From: Hexactinellida sp. DTS-2022
Lineage: Eukaryota; Porifera; Hexactinellida
Direction: 5' to 3'
Assembly (NCBI GenBank): GCA_028753945.1
Contig: JAPNXP010000012.1
Span: forward strand, 5,540,501 to 5,604,500
DNA: 64,000 bases
The notes beneath the pieces are model-generated. The model saw only the letters and a program-made list of their open reading frames with translations, was not told the origin of the DNA and searched no databases. Numbering within the stretch: the first letter of the stretch is position 1; every line of letters starts with the position of its first letter. Of the stretch, positions 1 through 9,300 are shown piece by piece. Both the position numbers and the translations under genes were made by a program.

Positions 1-57
1 GTCCTTATTCAACTCCTGTATTTGTTCGAGCCTCAACTCCTTGCCCTTGTCACACAT
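1..57 (-). CDS. Possible 5' coding end of an unknown gene, cut by the window edge
   Basis: On the minus strand an ATG at 57-55 opens a frame that stays open for 19 codons to the edge of the window. The residues are charged and helix-prone (Lys, Glu, Leu, Gln), which looks more like coding than the AT-rich flank. An AG that could be a splice acceptor lies just upstream. Too short to identify; it may be chance. Confidence 0.3.
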   Translation of the reverse strand, partial: MCDKGKELRLEQIQELNKD

Positions 58-515
58 ACTAATTGTAGAGCATTAAACTAACAACAATAATAATAACAAT
101 ATCACACGAATAATAGCACCAATATAGGACATTAATTGGTGTTATATTAGGAAAGAATAGCAGCTGTATTCAACCAGTGAATTGGTAGAGTATAAATACT
201 TCTGATAGGCTGATATAGTGGCTTCATGCATGCGGATATAAATAGAAATAGGCACACATAGCACAACAAAGTTAATAGCAGAGTCTCGTAAAGTATCATT
301 AAAGTAATTTACACAAAAAATCTGATAATAACGAAAAAACAATAAAATGTAAAACAAAAGTGCTGATTTTTGCGCGAGTAAGCACAAATGATTTCAATTC
401 GCGCGCCAAATGAAACCCTTTGCACCCAAACTCTAAAAAGTAATTTACACAAATACACAAATGTAGAAATAGTAAAACATAAAACATACAAACTTAATTC
501 TAAAAATCTAAATAA
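58..515. other. AT-rich spacer without a recognised gene
   Basis: Very AT-rich sequence with only short, low-quality open frames on both strands. A GC-containing patch near 395-440 (GCGCGCC) resembles patches seen elsewhere in the spacers of this window. No coding, RNA or regulatory signal that I can support. Confidence 0.5.
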
Positions 516-522
516 GATTATC
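516..522. repeat. Left target-site duplication of the P-like element
   Basis: GATTATC directly precedes the left terminal inverted repeat and recurs at 2994-3000 directly after the right one. The seven-base match supports transposition as the origin of the segment. Known P elements usually make an 8-bp duplication, so one base may have changed. Confidence 0.75.
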
Positions 523-551
523 CATAGCCTACTCTATATATGGCCTGACAG
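523..551 (+). repeat. Left terminal inverted repeat of the P-like element
   Basis: 29 bp, exact reverse complement of 2965-2993. Contains the run TATATATGGCCTGACAG at its inner end. Confidence 0.9.
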
Positions 552-773
552 TAACCTAGAAAATGTGGACCAAGGATGAAGGAGAAGATGGTAATATTTA
601 TCCAACCACAATATTTAATATCTAAAATAATAATCATAATCAACCACATTAATTAGAAATATACTTGAAATATATACAATTATTGATCAGATTTTATTCA
701 AAACTCTTCTATTGACGTAAAATCTCATCCTTTTAACTTCGCTTTGGTATTTTATTCATATTAGCTTCTATTC

Positions 774-2669
774 ATGCCTAACTCGTGTTCTGTACCCGGT
801 TGCAAGACCAACTACAACCCAGATGACCATGTTCCTGTGTTCAAGATGCCTCAAAATCCACCAATCCTGAATCATGGTTGGACATGCGCTCTTCGTCGCG
901 AGGATATCGGTGACCTGAAGGTGGTCTATGTATGTATCAACCATTTTCAGAAAGAAGACATAGACTACACTTTCCAAGTCCCAAGAGGAGATGCTACTTT
1001 TACTGAAGTACCGCGGGCGAGCCAAAGCTGAAGGAAGGCGCTGTACCAAGTTTACTAACTCGCTGCCCGGTATATTACTCAACTAAACCTACCAAACAGA
1101 ATCGCTTCTCATACGATGCAAAAGAGGACGAATTGATGAACCAAACACTACAACTCAGCTTGAGATCCGAGAGTCAAGAGAAAGAGAAGTTTGTGGTAAC
1201 TCTCCACAGGACTTGAAAGATAAGTTAACCTTGATTTGTTTACTTAATAGTTGGTTGGTGTGGTTCCTTAAGTTCGGTTGTGCATCCTTTGAAGATGTAT
1301 GTCAATTATATAATTCAGAAAGAACAAGTTTATCCAAGTTAGCTCCTCATTTGAGTATGGAGTCCTGTTTTCCGTCTAGCAATGAGCGTCAAAATGTCAA
1401 ACTGGTTTTAAAAGTCGTTAACGAATTAACAATATCTGCGCTAACTATCCAGAACGAATTGCGTTATCCAGAATATAGAAAGAATACTCCTGAGCTTGTT
1501 GATACCCTTCTTACTGTTTGGAAATTATTCAACGTTAACACACCATTTAAAGGAAGAGAATACTTATCCACCGATCATCGGCGTTTGTATTAAAAAACCT
1601 CGCTACTTTCTACCGATGATGTTTTTTATAAACATAAAAAAAACAATCGGTAGAAAGTAGCGAGGTTTTTTAATACAAACGCTGATGATCGGTGGATAAG
1701 TATTCTCTTAAAGGAATACGTTTGAACGATGATTTTTCTAGACCTTTGACTTTTAATGACGAGCGATTTCTATTTTTGACTCGTGTAGTTTTGGTTAGAT
1801 GCTTGGCAAACTTTACCAGAAAAAATTGGCAAACTGAGTAAACAAACATACACCAGTTTTAGACATGCTTGTATTGTCCTATCTTCAAATCCTTGAACCG
1901 AGCGTCGACTTAAACTTTCTAGCATATTAAACATATATACTGACCAACAAGACACTCCTTTCAATCTATTCAGTCATTTTCTTGTCCGTATAGCGTATTC
2001 CACTACTGATGGTGAGTTCAATTTGGAACCATTTCTTGATGAGATTAATGATCTATCAACAATTGATTGTGGTTCACAGTTGCTTCAGTCATTAGCCTTT
2101 ATTGCAGACTATTCTGTCCATCAGTACCTGAAACAAACAAACCGTGTCATGTCTGTCTATATATGCTAACAGTTGATAAATAATTTCTCCTTGATTTAGA
2201 CCTGGACTCTCAGTGTCTCTCAGTATAAACTTCTGCAGCTAACGGACCGTGGCGGACTTAAATATCCATCTGAGCCAGTTTTAAATTCCATATTTGTTAT
2301 ATGGAAGACCTTTAGTGCCATCGAAAACAATAAAGAGCTGTTGGCGAAGCTAGTAAGTGGACCTTCTAGAAAAATACTAGTTGAACTCACGTTGATGTAT
2401 TTGGAAGATAGCGATAATCGTGATCCCAGTATTTGGAAGTCTACTTGTATTAGCTGAGGTGTGTTTAGTTGGAACATCTTATCGAAGCTCGTCTTTACTG
2501 CAGCGAATTGCTTTCTTGCAAACAAAGTTAAGAATTATAACTCGCTGGTTCTTTCAAAAAGTATAGAAAGCGTAAATTTAAGAAATTCTCTTAATTGTGT
2601 GTCTACTTATTTGTATTTACCATACGTATTTGTATTACTCTGTTTATTCTTATTTCTATTATGTAGTTA
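774..2669 (+). pseudogene. P-element/THAP9-like transposase remnant
   Basis: The frame from ATG 774 encodes a THAP domain: the C2CH pattern is visible (CSVPGCKTNY, then a Trp in WTCALRRED, then VCINHF) with the conserved FKMP segment. The domain's usual end (LKEGAVPSLL) is in a different frame from about 1014, showing a frameshift near 1005-1020. Further transposase-like blocks follow on the plus strand: 1213-1593, 1711-1839 (a block with DERFLFLTRVVLVRCLA), 1843-2166 and 2222-2669 (a block starting TDRGGLKYPSEPVLNSIF). They are separated by stops, frame changes and an inverted duplication at 1556-1707. Some gaps could be introns, but no consistent GT-AG solution repairs the whole, so I call it broken. 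In intact relatives the THAP domain binds the transposon ends and the rest forms the RNase H-like catalytic core. Confidence 0.75.
1556..1707. repeat. 62-bp inverted repeat (hairpin) inside the transposase remnant
   Basis: 1556-1617 is the near-perfect reverse complement of 1646-1707, with a 28-base A/T-rich loop between. The left arm is the end of a transposase-like open frame, so the right arm is an inverted copy of coding sequence, not a terminal repeat. The palindrome ends the reading frame. Confidence 0.9.
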
Positions 2670-2964
2670 AGTGTGTCGTGTGTCACTGCTAGAGCCAGAG
2701 AGAGAAAGAGGAGAGAGGAAAGAAAGCAAATAATTGTGTTTTATTCACTGTATATTAATATTAGAAATTGTACTGTTTGTGTTTATTATTACTATTAAAT
2801 TATGAAAATCCAATCACCCTTCTCATTACAGCTAATACTAATCACGGGCTAGCAGGGCTCAGTTTGTTTACGACCTAGAGACGTATAAAGAACTTAGTAG
2901 TTCAATATAGAAAACATTAAAACATTCAAATTTCCCATCTTCTTGTGCATCCCAGGTACATCTA

Positions 2965-2993
2965 CTGTCAGGCCATATATAGAGTAGGCTATG
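2965..2993 (-). repeat. Right terminal inverted repeat of the P-like element
   Basis: 29 bp, exact reverse complement of 523-551, followed at once by the GATTATC target duplication at 2994-3000. Confidence 0.9.
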
Positions 2994-3000
2994 GATTATC

Positions 3001-3797
3001 TTTGCGCGCCTGAATTAGCCCGCCCAAAACAATCAATCAATTGTTATATTTCCATTTTGGGCGCCTAAATACAGGATGTACAAAACACTTCGCGCCACAG
3101 ATTATATACTATATCAAATCCCCAAAAATACTTTTCAGAAAGCACCAAAAAATACAATTTAAAACCCAAATTTCACACTTTTCACAACATTATATAATTT
3201 TACTCAAACAGTAATAAAGACACGATGATGTCCTTATATAGGTGCTTAATGCGACTGTAAGGCTTCCTATTCATTCAACTAATGGTGGTATTTTCACGGT
3301 TGCAAACAAAAGGTTTGAGATTATTGGTTTACACACGCAAGAAAATATAAATGGAACTAGAAGTATGGTTTATGTAATATTTCGTTACTAAATAGCACCA
3401 ATTTTGGTGAAATTTATTCTAAAATATTTGATAAGAAACTTTTCAAATTCACTCCATAAAGTTGAGTCACAAATTAATTGAGTTAGAAACATAGTTCCGA
3501 TACAAATTAAATATAGTTCCATTTCAATAATGGAAGCCAATTTTGGGGAAAACACGGATCATCGATTCTAGAATTGAGCGGGCTTAAATTCCTAGTGCCT
3601 AATTCCGTTGTTAGGAGTTTCACCAAATATTTGGGGTTTGTTAAAAAGGGGTCGTACAAACGTTAGGTAACGCTTCCAAGGGGGAGGGGGATCAACCAAT
3701 GTGTGACAAACCAATATTTGTATTACAAACAGGTCAAATGCGTGACATAGGATGTCTTATTGTCGTGGAATTTTACGTAAAATAACGTTTTGAATGA
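3001..3797. other. Spacer without a recognised gene
   Basis: AT-rich, with a GCGCGCC patch near 3004-3015 and a string of A/T runs. No open frame of note on either strand. Confidence 0.5.
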
Positions 3798-4662
3798 CAG
3801 TGGAGTTGCTATATTAGCAACTCGGGTTTTGTTGCAAAAATAGTTGCTAATAGGCGAAGTTGCTAATAGGGGAATTTCTAAAACATGATTTTACGTAGTT
3901 ATTCATCATTCTCATTCTCTTAATTAATATAGTAAGTCCTCACGGTATTTCTTGATCAGACACTGGTTTCATAAGATAATACAGTTTTCCTGAAAAAGGT
4001 GAAAGGGGGCAATGAACCGGGAAAGGTATATAACAGAGACCCCACTTTGGATAGTAAACATTTTGAAAATGAAAATATAAATAATATAAAGATACTTTAA
4101 TGCAGGGTTCCGCAAACTAGGTTTTTCAGGCCGCATGCGGCCTGAAACAGCCTTATGTGTGGCCTGATAGCCCAATGGAACTTTGTATCATGTGTGGCCT
4201 GAGAGACATTTCTAATTTTCATCTGGCCTGTACTAGAGTACTTTATGCACTTTTTGCTTAGAAATTAGTATAGTTCTAGTATTACAACAACACAATAGGT
4301 TTGTTCTAAATTTCGAAAAATTTCTCGATATTGTTTTCGGCCTGAGGAAAATTTTGTAAGATTATGTGGCCTGATATAAATGAAAGTTTGCGGAACCCTG
4401 CTTTAATGTATTGAAAACATGAGAGCATATCTTTATTGAGGAAGTCCTACTTGGAAAAATTATCAAGTCACACGACCAACCTAAATAATTATATAGTAAT
4501 TAAGTATTATTATTTGTGCGAGTAATGTAATTGTTGTTTTCTATTTGCAACTTTGAGTTGCTTATAGGAGGGGAACAGATCTCACTTGGGACCAGAAAAT
4601 AGGTTGCTAATAAACGAATATTGCTATTAATTAAGCGAGTTGCTAATAGGGGAACTTGACTG
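3798..4662. mobile_element. Short inverted-repeat element (TTGCTAATAGG family) with a hAT-like insert
   Basis: Left end CAGTGGAGTTGCTATATTAG and right end with GAGTTGCTAATAGG and GACTG form an imperfect terminal inverted repeat. The same TTGCTAATAGG wording occurs in elements at 7910-8080, 25117-25284 and 29468-29638. The element appears enlarged by the insertion at 4103-4400. No coding capacity. Confidence 0.55.
4103..4400. mobile_element. hAT-type MITE with exact 8-bp target duplication
   Basis: 298 bp, terminal inverted repeats CAGGGTTCCGCAAACT and its reverse complement. The direct repeat CTTTAATG flanks it exactly (4095-4102 and 4401-4408). CAGGG-type ends and an 8-bp duplication are typical of the hAT superfamily. 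The interior repeats GGCCTGA several times on both strands and has no gene. Confidence 0.9.
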
Positions 4663-4804
4663 TATATAATTCCCATGCTTTTGATCGGGACTTGTAAATT
4701 GGAATGTTGCTAATAATTTGTTCTAGTCCCGTTAATTTACCGTGTCTTAACTTAACGAGGTTCTACTGCACTTGTTTACATAACATATTGATTATTCTGT
4801 TTGT

Positions 4805-5914
4805 TTATTTGTCTGTATAGAATAAAAGTTTGTTTTTCAGAATATTTATTTGAATCGGAAACGACTCGAATTCTTCGCCATCGATATGGTACCAGTAATC
4901 CTCGTATCTGATTGGTTGGAGCTTTATCCCGCCTAAATTAGTCATAACTGAGTGACTGGAATTCTCTAAGAATTGGGCGGGGAAACTGTAGGACATCTGT
5001 TTGGCGCCTAATTTCGCGAATTGGCGCCTAGAATCGACTTTATCCCAAGTTTTAAGTTCCAGAAACCCTTTCTTAGTGGAGATAGCTATCGCGGATAGTT
5101 CCACATTCCTTTCTACCCCGCCTGTCTCTATGGAGACCTCTTCGCTGCAAGAGAATTTGTACCCCTGACGCAGGAACCCAAACAGACCCCTCAGCGGTCC
5201 CAACAAACTGTACCCATTGGCCAGAATACTCCCCTCCACAATTGGTCCCCAGATTAGCTCCGAGAGGGCAAACACCTTCTTCCCGTCCTGAGTGGTTAGT
5301 TCCATTACGTCAACGGCCCTGGTGCGACCCCGTAAGACCGCGAGGACCGATCTCCCGATCCCCTCGGCTTTGGACCGGTGTCCCCCGGACAGAATCCGGT
5401 CCCGAAGGGTGTTCCTCTCCCCCAGGGGTATGTACCCTATGGGCACCCGATCCCACCCCCTCAGGGTGTCCCTCCGTCTCAGGAGAGAAGTCACGGCGTT
5501 CAGGAGGGTCCCCCCGCCCCCTGCCACCAGGAGACTCGAGGTATTAGGTGGCAGATAGCTGACCACCTCGCGGAGGTGTGACTCAGAGTCCAACTCTATA
5601 ACCGTCACGTCGCAACCGGATAGATACAGGAGCGGGGCCGCGAACCGGTTGAATAGCTTCCTTGCCTTCCCACGATTGGCTGAGGGGTTGAATAAGACAA
5701 ACACCTTTTCAAGTGGTTGTGCCACTTCGTGCCTCCCAGCCTGATATACACAGGCTTGGCGACACAATTCTGACATAATCAAGTGGTCCCTAAAACGACC
5801 ATGCCCAAAGTAACCACCTATACAAGTGGCAGAAGAGAGGAACAGATATTTCCCCCAATTCTTTCTGAGGTGCGAAGTGATACGAGACACCATGGATACT
5901 AAAGCTATTGACAT
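4805..5914 (-). CDS. AGK: Acylglycerol kinase, mitochondrial (intronless)
   Basis: 369 codons in one exon. The protein aligns by eye with animal AGK over its whole length: a hydrophobic/basic N-terminus (residues 1-45) as in the mitochondrial membrane-associated family, the nucleotide-binding start NPSANRGKA (about residue 72), a glycine loop AGGGGTLLNAV (about 130), IGYIPLGERNTL (about 157), and the C-terminal block IDGEEFESFPI. Family members phosphorylate mono- and diacylglycerol; human AGK also serves the TIM22 carrier translocase. An oddity is the glycine loop: the family has GGDGT, here it reads GGGGT, so the acidic residue is lost (codon GGG). Stop codon TAA at 4807-4805 overlaps a possible AATAAA poly(A) signal on the minus strand (4809-4804). 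It lies 431 bp downstream of the integrin gene on the same strand. Confidence 0.88.
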   Translation of the reverse strand: MSIALVSMVSRITSHLRKNWGKYLFLSSATCIGGYFGHGRFRDHLIMSELCRQACVYQAGRHEVAQPLEKVFVLFNPSANRGKARKLFNRFAAPLLYLSGCDVTVIELDSESHLREVVSYLPPNTSSLLVAGGGGTLLNAVTSLLRRRDTLRGWDRVPIGYIPLGERNTLRDRILSGGHRSKAEGIGRSVLAVLRGRTRAVDVMELTTQDGKKVFALSELIWGPIVEGSILANGYSLLGPLRGLFGFLRQGYKFSCSEEVSIETGGVERNVELSAIAISTKKGFLELKTWDKVDSRRQFAKLGAKQMSYSFPAQFLENSSHSVMTNLGGIKLQPIRYEDYWYHIDGEEFESFPIQINILKNKLLFYTDK

Positions 5915-6345
5915 CTACCCTAAACATTGGAACTGGAACTATACTTAGTTCCGGTACAAGGAACCCGGTATTTGTATAATTCCATATCCCATTTATGTTG
6001 CTAAGAACAAGTTTTGGTTCCAATTTAACAATATAATATTTAACCGAAATTAAGTTAAATTCAGGGGTTAATTCAGGGGTTAATTCAATGACCCTTTTTT
6101 GGTACAATTCAATAACAAAACAATATACTAGTTCCAATTGGAACCAACGTATTATGCTACACCAAAGTAAACAACAATTTATTCGGCTCAAAGTGAAACC
6201 AACTTACCTTACACTAACACAATAAACAATAACAAAACAGCATATTTATTGGTCCCAATTAGAACAAACTTAGTGAATAAGATAAGATAAAACAAAGTTG
6301 CAAAATATATAAAATCACACAGGTTGAATTAATTAGCATACATAT
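5915..6345. other. Short spacer between AGK and integrin beta
   Basis: AT-rich. Contains a short direct repeat (GGGGTTAATTCA twice, 6064-6087) and several copies of the word TAGTTCC/GGAACTA that recurs through the window. No gene seen. Confidence 0.5.
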
Positions 6346-9300
6346 TTACAAATGTACTAATTTCTTTTGATAAATCGGATTCTTGCCTTCTTGTTCGGAA
6401 ACTTTGGTATTTTTCCTTTGGTAGGCAGGGTTCTGTATTTCCTGGTCAGGGGACACATATAGGGGACTCTTCCCCATTTGAAAGGGGACACTTTTGACCT
6501 CCTTTTCGAACTTCTTGAACTGTCTATGTTCTGCATACTTAAGCAGCATGCGGATTAGTATAAGCGCTGCTACGCCTATAAACACTGTTATGGCTATGGC
6601 TCCGATTAGGAAGTACCACCATTCAACCCTTTGGGGGCACAATCTGAGACGCGCGAATATCTTTATACCCGACTCCATGCCTGTTAGGTTTGATAGAATA
6701 AGTGCGTCCCACGAACACTCCTGTATTGTATAGGCACACAGTCTGTTAGCCAGGCTAGCTCGCATTCCAGAGAAGGTGACGTTGTCAAGCTCGCTATCCA
6801 CGACCACAGGTGGCACATAGGTGTCGCGGCAGATTGTGTCGCCTCCACACGCCACCTCGACACAAGTGGCACAGGTTTCCTCTCCCCTTAGGAGGCACTC
6901 TACACACGGTTTCAGGTTGGAACACACGGTTTGACACCCCGTGCACACCTCGCAGAAGAGACCCTCGTACTGAGGGGACTCCAAACTGACCCCCGGGCCC
7001 CTGTCGCAAATGCAGGCCCCACACTCACAAGACCCCTTCCCGGAGCAGATTGTGTCGGCGGAGGTGTTGGCGGAGCATGCCACCATAGCCTGCACACTCT
7101 CGAGTTTCGGACACTCACACCTCGAGACCGCGTTAAACTCGCCGTGCTCGTAATCAGGGGAACACTGGCAGGTCCCGTCACACCGACACCTCCCCCTCTC
7201 TGCCCCCCCACAGGGGTGCCCCTCGAAGAAGGGACACCTGGTGTTATCGCACTCGCAGAAGTCCCCAGAGTACAGCTGCACCCCTGCCCGGGAGGAGTAG
7301 CAGTCGCAGCGACCGCAGGAACAGGCCCCGCGGCCCGAGCAGACCGACCCGTCCGGACTCGAGGGGTTTACGCAGCCCCGCGTTAAGCTGCTCGCGCACT
7401 CACACATCGCACCTATAAATAGATAAACAAACAAGTAAACAAACATATAGACAAACATATAGATATACAAGTAAACAATAGATACACAGACAAACATCCG
7501 ATGCTCGTATACGTAGAGCTCTAAATCTCACAACTTGACTGTATTTATACTTTTCGTGCTACTGTTGCAGGTGTTATTCTCTGTATAGTCGAGTATAGTT
7601 CAACTTAATGTGAACACCTGTGACATATTTAATATACAATTTGCAACAGGGAATTAGTTTTTTATTTTCATTAAATTACTTCTCGAATTTATTCTCACAA
7701 AGCAATCAATTAAATTATTTTATTTGTTTATGATAACGATTCTATTAATAATATGCAAGGTATAACCTCTATGGAACTAACACCTCTCTATATGGAACTA
7801 TGCATGCTATGGTTCCAAAATATGTAAGTGGCGCTCATTTAAATCCATGGAATATTTATACTTTGGAGCTCAAAGTAATCTATAACATATTTAAAATCCA
7901 AGTTCCATACAGTGGTGTTCGCCTAATAGCAAGTCGCATTTTGCACGAAATTTGCTTGCTAATTGGCGAACTTGCTATTAGGGGAACAAAATAACATTAA
8001 ATGCTCGCTTGGGGACTGAAAATACCTTGCTAACAGAGCAATATTGCTATTAGAGCAATTGCTATTAGGCGAACACTACTATATTTAGCTACAGGGTATC
8101 AGGTATATGGAGCAAGTGTGTCCCCAGTGCAATATGAGCTCATACCAAAAGCCACTCATGAAGCTAATGATAAACGAATGCGGTCACAAAATGTGTGAGA
8201 ACTGCATGAACACAATATTCGTACGTCCCACGGCCCCGTGTCCTGAGTGTGGTCAGGCCCTGAAGAAGAGTGAGTATCGGGAGAAACAATTCGACGATCT
8301 GTACATAGAGCGCGACGTTAATATACGCAAGGATATAATAAAGGACTTCAACAAGAGGGAGGAGGACTTTGGGAGTGTGGAGGAGTATAATGATTATCTG
8401 GAGAAGGTGGAGGAACTGGTGTATAACAGAGTTAACAACATTAATACAGCGGAGATAGCGAGTGAAATAGACAGGTATTCTGTTCTGTGTTATAAGTGTA
8501 GTGGCTCTATTCAGTTACTGTTATGTTATGTACAGTGTTTTAAACTGGATGTAAAAGCAAGGTTACCAGTTATCAAGGGACTTAGTTTCAAATATTAATT
8601 AGGTCCCAGAGTAATACAGTAGAACCTCGCTAGTAGGAACACCAGGGGACCGTCAAAATGCATTCGCATTATCCGGAATTCGTAATAACCAATATCATTG
8701 GTATTGAAAAGCCTTTGAAGGGGACTGAAATAGTGTTCGTATTAACCGTGTTCTCCTACTAACGAGGTAATTATGCCGGTAATACTGTAGTAACAAAAAC
8801 TGTAACTTATTGAGTACAAATAATAACTTATACCACACATACTAACCGAGTCCCGAGGTGTTAGTTCCACATCTAGGTACCGGAAGGAGAACCGTGACCT
8901 GATTTACCGGAACCGGCGCAAGCAGGAGCAAGAGACGAGGGACACCCAGGAGAGGTTCGACAGAGAAATATCCGACGCGGAGATTAAGCGAGACGAGAGG
9001 CGACTGGCACAGATAAGAGAAAAGCAAAAGGCCAAAGAGGACAACGAGAGGAAGCTGGATGAGCTCATTACGGGTGAGTACCGGAACCAACTCTATAGTT
9101 CCAGTTGTAGTAGGGCCTATATATGGAACTAACTATAGATAGGTGGATAAGTCCTTTGAAAGGATAAATGGATCCCTACCTTCTCAAATATTGTACAAAT
9201 CGATACCCCATGTGACATATACAGTAGACTCTGTTAATAGAACACGGATAAGGGAAATATCGATTAAGGAATACAAGGTTAATTCCCCTAGCCTATACAA

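Larger units (their letters stand above)
523..2993 (+). mobile_element. P-element-like DNA transposon, degenerate
   Basis: A 2,471-bp segment bounded by 29-bp perfect inverted repeats (523-551 and 2965-2993; outer bases CATAGCCTACTC). Inside these the match continues imperfectly for about 25 bp more. The flanks carry the direct repeat GATTATC. The interior encodes a THAP zinc-binding domain followed by broken stretches resembling P-element/THAP9 transposase on the same strand. The frame is interrupted by stops and shifts, so this copy should be unable to move by itself. The near-perfect ends contrast with the damaged gene, so ends may have been kept by mobilisation in trans or the coding region may have decayed early. 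Superfamily assignment rests on THAP domain plus transposase-like segments. Confidence 0.85.

Noticed and set aside
6931-7386. 151-codon plus-strand frame opposite the integrin stalk
   Set aside because: Antisense shadow of the cysteine-rich I-EGF exon; no recognisable protein.
8107-8598. Single-exon RING protein of 163 residues
   Set aside because: The frame runs past a GT donor at 8475; the residues after it are not family-like, and exons at 8877 and 9423 continue MAT1 in phase.
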